From Promethearchaeota archaeon (GTDB taxonomy: Archaea > Asgardarchaeota > Lokiarchaeia > Sigynarchaeales > SOKP01), in contig JAEOTL010000170.1 in the NCBI GenBank assembly GCA_016839845.1, positions 1 through 5,056 of the forward strand: 5,056 nt of DNA. Reading direction: 5' to 3'. This document shows positions 1 to 5,056 of the stretch, piece after piece (position 1 is the stretch's first letter; each line of letters begins with the position of its first letter). The notes beneath the pieces are model-generated. The model was not told the origin of the DNA. It worked only from the letters and a program-made list of their open reading frames with translations, and ran no database searches. Made by a program: the position numbers and the translations under genes.

Positions 1-432
1 AAGGACAATTCTTTGATAAATAATGATAAAACTCTAACATTTAACGAATTTGTTATATTAACCCGGGCAAGTCCAGCTAAATCTTTGGGGCTTGGTGGCA
101 TAAAAGGTAATCTTGGTATAGGGGCCGACGCGGACATTAATATAATAGATATTAGTATTAACGATATTGATATTTCTAAGAATCCTAATAGCATCAAGAC
201 CGCTTTAACCAATATTGAGTATGTAATAAAAGCGGGTAATATTATTAAAGAACAAGAAAAAATTGATTTGTCGCATCGAGGAAAAATCTTTTGGTCTCAA
301 GGAAAACCTGAGAAGGGAGATAAATCATTAATAATGAAGATTAAAAAAGAATTTTATGAAAAATTTGGTTCAATTTTTTATGACTCCTTAGAAGTTTCTT
401 TAGAAAATGAAATATTAAGAGAAATTAAATAG
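1..432 (+). CDS. fwdA: Formylmethanofuran dehydrogenase subunit A (FwdA/FmdA-like), C-terminal part, 5' end outside window
   Basis: The frame is open from the first base, so this is the last 143 codons of a larger gene (the family is usually about 570 residues). The visible part matches the C-terminal end of the amidohydrolase-fold subunit. It has TRASPAKSLGL at residues 21-31, a KGNLGIGADADI block ending at residue 46, the VIKAGNII strand that closes the small beta domain, then a GKIFW motif and a short helical tail. In the family this subunit carries the metal site that condenses formate with methanofuran (or hydrolyses formylmethanofuran), in the cytoplasmic Fwd/Fmd complex at the CO2 end of the archaeal Wood-Ljungdahl or methanogenic pathway. 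The metal ligands lie upstream and cannot be checked. A leucine (ttg) at base 13 is internal, not a start. The stop overlaps the convergent gene by 8 bp. Another cyclic amidohydrolase is the alternative, but the GKIFW-and-tail pattern favours FwdA. Confidence 0.8.
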   Translation, partial: KDNSLINNDKTLTFNEFVILTRASPAKSLGLGGIKGNLGIGADADINIIDISINDIDISKNPNSIKTALTNIEYVIKAGNIIKEQEKIDLSHRGKIFWSQGKPEKGDKSLIMKIKKEFYEKFGSIFYDSLEVSLENEILREIK

Positions 433-2959
433 TATTAAATTGCGCACGTTGGATAATATCGTCTTGAACATGCCTCCCTAGATCGTTGAAATAAGCACAA
501 TATCCCGATACTCTCACCACCAAATCCCAATAATTATCTGGATGGATTTGAGCATCTAATAAAGTTTCAGTGTCAACTGTATTAAATTGAACATGCATTG
601 CTTTTAAATCTACAAAAGATTTCATGAAATTTATAAATATATTTTTTCTTTCTTCTGATTCTAAAAATGAGGGACTCAGTTTTATATTTAAGGCACTTCC
701 ATTTGAGAATTTAATTTGGTTTAACTTAGAATACGACTTAATAATCGCAGTAAGCCCTTTTTTTTCAGCATTATTACTTGGAGAAATGCTATTAGATACT
801 GGTTCTCCCGCTCTTCTTCCATTGGGTGTTGCTCCTAAAAATGAACCATCAACTACATTCATACCATAGGAAAAGAATCCTGGTCTAAAAATGCCCCCAT
901 TTCTAATAGATTTTTGTTTCATTGTCTCATCGCAAAATATATCCGCAACCCATCTTGCGATCTCATCTACCTCGTCATTATCATTTCCATATTTGGCAAT
1001 TTTGTTTACTAATTTTTGCCTAATAGCTTCATTCTTTCTAAAATTCTTATTTAGTAATTTCTTTAGGGCTTTTAAGGTAAGCCACCTCTCGTCAAAAACA
1101 GCTTTTTTAATCGCAAATAACGAATCCGCAGTGGTTGCAAGACCTCTTGCTGTTATTGAACCAAAATTATATTTTGCTCCTCCCTCCGTGATATCTAATC
1201 CCTTCTCTAAACACCCATCTATGGTTAAAGAGAGATAAGGGTTATGAAACCTTTCCATATAGACTTTATCTTTACCATTTACACACTTAGCTATATATTC
1301 AATAGAGGAAGATAATTGTTTCTTATATGCTTCAAGTATTTCTTCAAATGACTTAAATTTTTCAAATTTACCTGTTTTTAAGCCAGTTCTTTTTCCCATC
1401 ATCTTCAATTTACCATTATTTAGTACTTTCTCTAATATCCCAACGAGAGATATATCGTTTCCAGCTGTACACCCGTGAGTGTTACTGCAACTAGTTGGCT
1501 CCACACAACCAATAATTCCATAATCTCTTGAATCTTCTATTGAACATCCTGTCTCCTTTAGGGCGGGAATAATAATTTCATCGTTATATATGGCAGGTCC
1601 CGAAGTTTTTGAAAAAACCTCCGCTACTTTAAGTAGATATTCTTCAGTGGATTTAGAATTCAATCTCATAGAAAAAGAATTTGTCATGCTCTTGATATTT
1701 ATAATCGCATCCATAAATACAAAAGATAAATCATTTGTAGCATCATTTCCGTTTTTATCAACTCCCCCGATTGTTACGGCATTATTATCTCCTCCAAGTT
1801 CGGAAGCTGTTTCTTTTGCATATGAAGGTAAGACAAAAAGATTATAACTAAGTTTAATTAGCAATTCTTCAATTAATTCCAACGCAAATTCACGAGTGAT
1901 AATCCCTTCTTCAATATCTTTTTTATAATATGGGAAAAGATATTGGTCGGGCCTTCCAATAGCAAATATTCCACCTAATCCGAAAGCAATTAATGCAATA
2001 TCTTGAGTAAACCATAGAAATTGCATTGCTTCATAAAAATTTTCAGGAGGATTCCAAGGAACATTTGTCATATTTTTTGAAATCTGAAGTAATTCCTCTT
2101 TACGTTCTTCTTTTAATTCTTCATGAGCCATTTTTAATGCTTGTGAGGCAAATTTATCAGCAAATCTTTTGACAGTATCGCAACAAATAACTACAGAATC
2201 GTAAAACACAGCTCGTTCAGGATTTTTTTCTCTTAATTTCAACGCTTTTTCTTTAATACCCTTGAAGCCAATTGGCATTACGTTATCTATTCCTAAAATA
2301 AGATGACCTTGATCATCAAACACATCATCTACAAGATTAGGATTGTTTAATGCGATTTCTCTAAATGCTCTAAAAGTATGAAAGAATCGTCCTTTTAAAA
2401 ATGGTTTTACTGTTTTCCATAGGGACTTTAATCCAAAGTATTTCATCCTGCGGAAGAGTGAAAAAAAACCGAACCTAGGTTTTATTAATAAGTCCTCTTG
2501 TTTCCATTCTTGCTTTTTATAGTATCGGATTGTTTTTTTTTTCCAATATGGAATAATTTCTTTAAGTAGTTCTCTTTTTTCTTCAGGAGATAATTGAAAT
2601 GGCTTAACCTTTCTTTTCATAACATTTTTTAGATCTAATTCCAAAATCATGTTAAATTCGCCTCTCTCAATTGGAATTACAGAGGCTACTAATTTACTTG
2701 ATCGATTACCAACTAAAAGCTCTTCTGGTAAAATGTAAATTGTCATATTATCTAAAGTTCGCTCTATAGCCTTAGCCGCTCTTAATGAAGGATGTTCGCC
2801 TTCTGTTTCCTTAAATATTTGTGTAAAATAGCGAGCTCGCTCGATACAAATCTCATAAGGCGCATCTAAAATCTTTTTCTTTAAGATCTGCGTTCTATTA
2901 CTCCTGCTGGTTGGAATATCAGATGGTTTTATAGGTTTTATTTGGGAATTTAAAGTCAT
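425..2959 (-). CDS. Glycyl radical enzyme, glycerol dehydratase/PFL2-like group, substrate unassigned
   Basis: Complete 844-residue protein. The ATG at 2959 is fixed by an in-frame stop only four codons upstream (2969-2971). It has both family domains. The PFL-like barrel starts with an ERARYFTQIFKETEGEHP block (residues 40-57) and LPEELLVGNRSSK (77-89). The active-site loop is GIIGCVEP, with the thiyl Cys485 and general-base Glu487. The C-terminal glycyl radical domain has ATPNGRRAGEP (710-719) and RVSGYCAYF, with Gly819 as the radical site 25 residues from the end. Such enzymes are cytoplasmic, oxygen-sensitive and activated by a radical SAM activase, which is not in this window. Cys-x-Glu is typical of dehydratases, C-N or C-S lyases and arylacetate decarboxylases; pyruvate formate-lyase has Cys-Cys, and X-succinate synthases lack this Glu. 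Compared from memory with Clostridium butyricum glycerol dehydratase, the protein is about 55 residues longer, mostly from a basic, aromatic-rich insert at 160-200. His219 is kept but other substrate ligands are changed. Family certain, reaction unknown. Confidence 0.95.
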   Translation of the reverse strand: MTLNSQIKPIKPSDIPTSRSNRTQILKKKILDAPYEICIERARYFTQIFKETEGEHPSLRAAKAIERTLDNMTIYILPEELLVGNRSSKLVASVIPIERGEFNMILELDLKNVMKRKVKPFQLSPEEKRELLKEIIPYWKKKTIRYYKKQEWKQEDLLIKPRFGFFSLFRRMKYFGLKSLWKTVKPFLKGRFFHTFRAFREIALNNPNLVDDVFDDQGHLILGIDNVMPIGFKGIKEKALKLREKNPERAVFYDSVVICCDTVKRFADKFASQALKMAHEELKEERKEELLQISKNMTNVPWNPPENFYEAMQFLWFTQDIALIAFGLGGIFAIGRPDQYLFPYYKKDIEEGIITREFALELIEELLIKLSYNLFVLPSYAKETASELGGDNNAVTIGGVDKNGNDATNDLSFVFMDAIINIKSMTNSFSMRLNSKSTEEYLLKVAEVFSKTSGPAIYNDEIIIPALKETGCSIEDSRDYGIIGCVEPTSCSNTHGCTAGNDISLVGILEKVLNNGKLKMMGKRTGLKTGKFEKFKSFEEILEAYKKQLSSSIEYIAKCVNGKDKVYMERFHNPYLSLTIDGCLEKGLDITEGGAKYNFGSITARGLATTADSLFAIKKAVFDERWLTLKALKKLLNKNFRKNEAIRQKLVNKIAKYGNDNDEVDEIARWVADIFCDETMKQKSIRNGGIFRPGFFSYGMNVVDGSFLGATPNGRRAGEPVSNSISPSNNAEKKGLTAIIKSYSKLNQIKFSNGSALNIKLSPSFLESEERKNIFINFMKSFVDLKAMHVQFNTVDTETLLDAQIHPDNYWDLVVRVSGYCAYFNDLGRHVQDDIIQRAQFNTI

Positions 2960-2977
2960 AATAAATTTCTATATCTT

Positions 2978-2990
2978 CTTTATAATATTT
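2978..2990 (-). promoter_or_regulatory. Possible proximal TATA box for the glycyl radical enzyme gene
   Basis: On the minus strand this reads AAATATTATAAAG, centred about 25 bp upstream of the ATG at 2959. In archaea a TATA box sits roughly 26 bp before the transcription start, so this box would give a leaderless or nearly leaderless mRNA. That fits the lack of a convincing Shine-Dalgarno sequence before the ATG. The region is so A+T-rich that chance matches are likely. Confidence 0.3.
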
Positions 2991-3000
2991 GAGAAAATTT

Positions 3001-3014
3001 CTTTTATAATGTTC
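3001..3014 (-). promoter_or_regulatory. Possible distal TATA/BRE element for the glycyl radical enzyme gene
   Basis: On the minus strand this reads GAACATTATAAAAG: a TTATAAAAG TATA-like core preceded by a purine-containing stretch that could serve as the TFB recognition element. It lies about 45 bp upstream of the ATG and would give a leader of about 20 nt. It competes with the box at 2978-2990; only one of the two may be real. Confidence 0.3.
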
Positions 3015-3083
3015 TCTTAAGAATATAAGCTATATCTATTTTTTAAAATTAGTGTTATATTTCAAAAGGTAAGATGAATTATA

Positions 3084-3105
3084 AATTAAATTACGGAATT
3101 TAATT
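3084..3105. repeat. Perfect 9-bp inverted repeat with 4-nt loop in the intergenic spacer
   Basis: AATTAAATT at 3084-3092 and AATTTAATT at 3097-3105 are exact reverse complements separated by ACGG. The repeat lies between the end of the nitrilase-like gene and the start of the glycyl radical enzyme gene, upstream of both TATA-like boxes. It could be a dimeric regulator site or a weak hairpin. The all-A/T stem makes a strong RNA terminator unlikely, and palindromes arise easily in sequence this A+T-rich. Confidence 0.4.
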
Positions 3106-3127
3106 CTTCTATTAAATTTGTTATTAT

Positions 3128-3133
3128 AAAAAA
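3128..3133 (-). terminator. Possible T-run terminator of the nitrilase-like gene
   Basis: Seven bases after the TAA stop (3141-3143), the minus strand carries six consecutive T residues followed by more A/T sequence. Archaeal RNA polymerase commonly terminates at T-rich tracts without a stable hairpin, and none is visible next to the run. Position supports the call; the composition of the spacer weakens it. Confidence 0.35.
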
Positions 3134-3140
3134 GGAACCT

Positions 3141-5056
3141 TTATGATCTCGTACTTTGAATATATCTCTTTTCTTTACTTTGCCTTCGCTCCCATTTCTT
3201 TCGTTCTGAACGCAAGCTAAATAGATCAACGTCCTTGAAGATCAACCCTTCTTCTTTCGGAGGGATCTGTCTTTTTGTCCTGTCTTTTTCTGGTGTGTTA
3301 ATAATAGTGCCACCATATTCTGCAACATTAGCAAAGAAAGTATATGCATAAACAGATCGACGAGCATCGAAATGAGTTGCCTCAAAATCGACTGTAACGG
3401 GAGTATAGGCAGGATTAAAGAAAAGATCTACAGGTGGCTCGCAATTTTTAATTTCAACCCTTAAATCCATATCAAGAAAGTCTCGACATATCGCAATTGC
3501 GATTCTTCCATACTCGGTTGCGCAGATGTGAAGTTTATGTGGAGGATGTTGGATCTCTATTGCCTCCGTAAATACCTTCTTTCCAAAGTGAATCGTCGCA
3601 GGAGTATGTTTTTCCTGATTCCATTGAATGCCTTCCGGTCCAAATACAGCGCAAATATTTTGTTTAGTTTTGATATCATGATATCCACCTGTAATTATGT
3701 ACATATTGTATTCTTGCGCCCATTTCTTGACATCTTTCACCATTCCTTTATAATTGAGGTCAAATGTCATTTCAGGGAAGAGTAAAATGTTAATCTTATT
3801 TTTATGCGCGGATTCAATCATGCTTTTAATATTAGCACTTACGGTTTCTACCATATTTTCACGAATTCTCATGAGTCCTTCAGGGGTCATGTCGAATAAC
3901 TCGGTTATAAGATTGCCCGTTTTTGATAACCCAATTTGTGCAATTCCAACTTTGAACTCCTTTTTCTCTACTTTGCCATATGGTGTTAAAAAGTCATGAT
4001 GGACAATTTGATATTTCTTTTTTAAGATTACGGTTGGTGCTGCTGCCTCTCGCGCAGCTTCTCTCTTTTTCTTAATTTTACTATAAGCAATTCTTAGGGA
4101 AATTCCTACACTACCACTAATTGCTCCCGCTAATAGTGCACGAATTATCCAATCCATTGAATCATCTTCTCCGTCATCATCGTCATCATCGTCATCTGCA
4201 GGAGGTGGTGCTCCAGGGAGAGTTATCACGTCTTTTATGATTGTAACAGTTTCATTTTTCTCATTTCCTGCTAGGTCTCGAACACAAAATGTAATATGAA
4301 TGTTTCCGTTGCTTAACTGATCCCATAACGCTTGGTCAATTGAACCACTTAATGATGTAGTTGTGGAAGACCACAATTTTTTAGTTGTATCGTCTAAAAC
4401 ATAGTATAAATATTCAAAGTTTGGTTCATTTATGTCTAGATCATACCATGGGGGTATTGTCCTATGAGTGGTACCAACACCAGGAGATACAATTTCATTA
4501 ATAACTGGATCAATGATGTCTACTCTTACAGTGATCTGAGTAATGTTCAGATTTTCGCCCTCATCGTATGAGAAAAATTGTATTATTAGAGTTCCATTTT
4601 CGACGGATTTAGTCCATGCTTTCTCATTGAGTTTTCCTTCTGTTCCCGATAATGTGTAATTTTTTGACCATTGCATACTTTCATTGTAAAATCTATACTT
4701 TATAAAATTAAAGTGAAGGTCAATAATATCCAGAGATACATAGGGTGAGTCCGATCCATATAATGCATTAGGAGAAGGAGTGCTTATATTTACTTCTGGA
4801 GCAATGAGATCCCGATATACTACGATAGAATTTGAACCTAAATTTGGAACTGTATCATTTACATAGAAATATATCCATATAGGACCATCTCCATAAAGGC
4901 TCCAATTATCTTGATCAATGGTCCCATTGTTATCAAAGAATATCTTTTCTGTCCATAGAGAGCCATTATATAATTTATACCATGATTTATCTAGATTATC
5001 ACCAGTTATGCTTTTTTTTAATTCTACTGTGAAGGAAAAGGTCTTGAAACCTGATA
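3141..5056 (-). CDS. Membrane protein with extracellular Ig-like repeats and a cytoplasmic nitrilase-superfamily domain (5' end outside window)
   Basis: The frame has no stop from 3141 to the right edge, giving at least 637 residues with the N-terminus missing. The ATG at 4674-4676 is internal: it interrupts an Ig-like repeat. Numbering from that Met (add 126 for all visible residues), Ig-like repeats run to about residue 149, then comes a Pro-rich linker with eight Asp (161-168). One transmembrane helix follows (about 176-198), then KIKKK. The carbon-nitrogen hydrolase domain spans about 240-490, with Glu302 in LLFPEMTF, Lys356 in QEKHTP and nucleophile Cys397 in AIAICRDF. The FFANVAEYGGTIINTP block near 447-462 is also family-typical. 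Acid before and lysines after the helix, plus N-glycosylation sequons only on the repeat side, put the repeats outside and the enzyme inside. The superfamily hydrolyses amides or nitriles or transfers acyl groups; the substrate cannot be told. Probably anchored by an N-terminal signal not seen here. Confidence 0.9.
   Translation of the reverse strand, partial: SGFKTFSFTVELKKSITGDNLDKSWYKLYNGSLWTEKIFFDNNGTIDQDNWSLYGDGPIWIYFYVNDTVPNLGSNSIVVYRDLIAPEVNISTPSPNALYGSDSPYVSLDIIDLHFNFIKYRFYNESMQWSKNYTLSGTEGKLNEKAWTKSVENGTLIIQFFSYDEGENLNITQITVRVDIIDPVINEIVSPGVGTTHRTIPPWYDLDINEPNFEYLYYVLDDTTKKLWSSTTTSLSGSIDQALWDQLSNGNIHITFCVRDLAGNEKNETVTIIKDVITLPGAPPPADDDDDDDDGEDDSMDWIIRALLAGAISGSVGISLRIAYSKIKKKREAAREAAAPTVILKKKYQIVHHDFLTPYGKVEKKEFKVGIAQIGLSKTGNLITELFDMTPEGLMRIRENMVETVSANIKSMIESAHKNKINILLFPEMTFDLNYKGMVKDVKKWAQEYNMYIITGGYHDIKTKQNICAVFGPEGIQWNQEKHTPATIHFGKKVFTEAIEIQHPPHKLHICATEYGRIAIAICRDFLDMDLRVEIKNCEPPVDLFFNPAYTPVTVDFEATHFDARRSVYAYTFFANVAEYGGTIINTPEKDRTKRQIPPKEEGLIFKDVDLFSLRSERKKWERRQSKEKRYIQSTRS
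4083..4151 (-). other. Single transmembrane helix of the nitrilase-like protein
   Basis: Encodes WIIRALLAGAISGSVGISL followed by RIAY, about 23 residues with a small-residue, Gly/Ser-rich core. It is flanked by the acidic GEDDSMD on the N-terminal side and by SKIKKKREAAREAA on the other, so the positive-inside rule predicts outside-to-inside orientation. A GxxxG motif (GAISG, residues 184-188 from the internal Met) could support helix packing or dimerisation. Arg179 and Arg195 lie near the ends of the helix, shortening the strictly hydrophobic core to about 15 residues. Confidence 0.75.
4173..4196 (-). repeat. Short tandem repeat encoding an Asp8 tract
   Basis: On the plus strand the unit GTCATCATC repeats about 2.7 times, encoding eight consecutive Asp residues between a Pro-rich linker and the membrane helix. 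The 9-bp unit is a multiple of three, so slippage would change the Asp count without a frameshift. It probably acts as an acidic spacer on the outer face of the membrane and may bind cations. Confidence 0.8.
4230..5056 (-). repeat. Degenerate protein repeats: Ig-like beta-sandwich domains (two complete, one partial)
   Basis: Three successive units share one pattern: a DxxxP(x)V/I start, a hydrophobic strand ending in a Tyr-rich segment, W...L.G.I/L....W in the middle, NGx.I.F...D near the end, and a closing V..D. The units are 4809-5056 (partial, 82 visible residues), 4518-4808 (97 residues) and 4230-4517 (96 residues). The similarity is at protein level, not an exact DNA repeat. Near-equal unit length and alternating hydrophobics suggest extracellular beta-sandwich domains such as those in archaeal surface proteins, used for adhesion, ligand binding or spanning a surface layer. 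Ten N-x-S/T sequons fall in this region. Confidence 0.75.

Noticed and set aside
624..1847. Plus-strand open frames at 624-869, 891-1238 and 1590-1847
   Set aside because: They lie wholly inside the glycyl radical enzyme gene on the opposite strand, and their translations show no recognisable domain.
425..2959. Pyruvate formate-lyase producing formate for the neighbouring formylmethanofuran dehydrogenase
   Set aside because: The active site reads GCVEP rather than the Cys-Cys pair of pyruvate formate-lyase, and the genes are convergent, so neither sequence nor context supports it.
425..2959. Naming the gene as B12-independent glycerol dehydratase
   Set aside because: Overall similarity is clear, but by recalled alignment most glycerol-binding residues are replaced (Gly330, Ile331, Ala499) and a large insert is present.
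425..2959. Benzylsuccinate or alkylsuccinate synthase
   Set aside because: The Cys-x-Glu base motif favours eliminase or decarboxylase chemistry; X-succinate synthases do not carry this Glu. A network analysis would be needed to exclude it completely.
2960..3140. A small gene, tRNA or riboswitch in the spacer
   Set aside because: The spacer is very A+T-rich, with no cloverleaf, no GC-rich structured block and no convincing open frame.
3128..3142. AAGG/CCTT hairpin at the end of the nitrilase-like gene
   Set aside because: The arms are separated by only two bases, too tight for a stable loop; only the adjacent T-run is kept as a terminator candidate.
3528..3999. Plus-strand open frames at 3528-3785 and 3754-3999
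   Set aside because: They are antisense to the nitrilase domain, whose catalytic motifs are clearly in the minus-strand frame.
3141..5056. Apolipoprotein N-acyltransferase (Lnt)
   Set aside because: Lnt has multiple membrane helices and an outward-facing nitrilase domain. Here there is one visible helix, and charges and sequons put the domain inside.
1..5056. CRISPR array, insertion sequence or attachment site
   Set aside because: No regularly spaced exact repeats, transposase motifs or flanking inverted repeats were seen.

Overview
This window looks like chromosomal DNA from an anaerobic archaeon, most plausibly an Asgard (Lokiarchaeia-like) lineage. Three things point that way. First, there is the C-terminal end of a formylmethanofuran dehydrogenase subunit A, an enzyme of methanogens and of archaea with the archaeal Wood-Ljungdahl pathway. 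Second, there is an oxygen-sensitive glycyl radical enzyme. Third, there is a large protein with Ig-like, sequon-rich outer repeats, one membrane helix and a cytoplasmic enzyme domain, a build I associate with Asgard genomes. The DNA is A+T-rich throughout. The phylum-level call is an inference; 'anaerobic archaeon' is safer.

Layout. Bases 1-432 (+) hold the last 143 codons of the fwdA-like gene, cut by the left edge. Bases 425-2959 (-) hold a complete 844-residue glycyl radical enzyme whose stop overlaps the end of fwdA tail to tail by 8 bp. Bases 2960-3140 are an A+T-rich spacer with TATA-like boxes, a perfect 9-bp inverted repeat and a T-run just after the upstream gene. Bases 3141-5056 (-) hold the 3' part of a gene that stays open to the right edge. 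It encodes at least 637 residues: two complete and one partial Ig-like repeat, a Pro/Asp-rich linker, one transmembrane helix, and a nitrilase-superfamily (carbon-nitrogen hydrolase) domain with the Glu-Lys-Cys catalytic residues.

How the genes relate. I see no strong case for one pathway. The glycyl radical enzyme has the Gly-Cys-Val-Glu-Pro active-site motif of the eliminase/decarboxylase-type families, not the Cys-Cys of pyruvate formate-lyase, so a formate link to formylmethanofuran dehydrogenase is not supported. It keeps the catalytic Cys, the general-base Glu and the radical Gly, but several polar residues that hold glycerol in the B12-independent glycerol dehydratase are replaced. Its substrate is therefore unassigned. 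No radical SAM activase is present here. The two minus-strand genes are codirectional but separated by 181 bp with promoter-like sequence, so they are probably transcribed separately.

The most novel element is the receptor-shaped nitrilase: an apparently glycosylated extracellular repeat region joined through one helix to an intracellular amidase-type domain.
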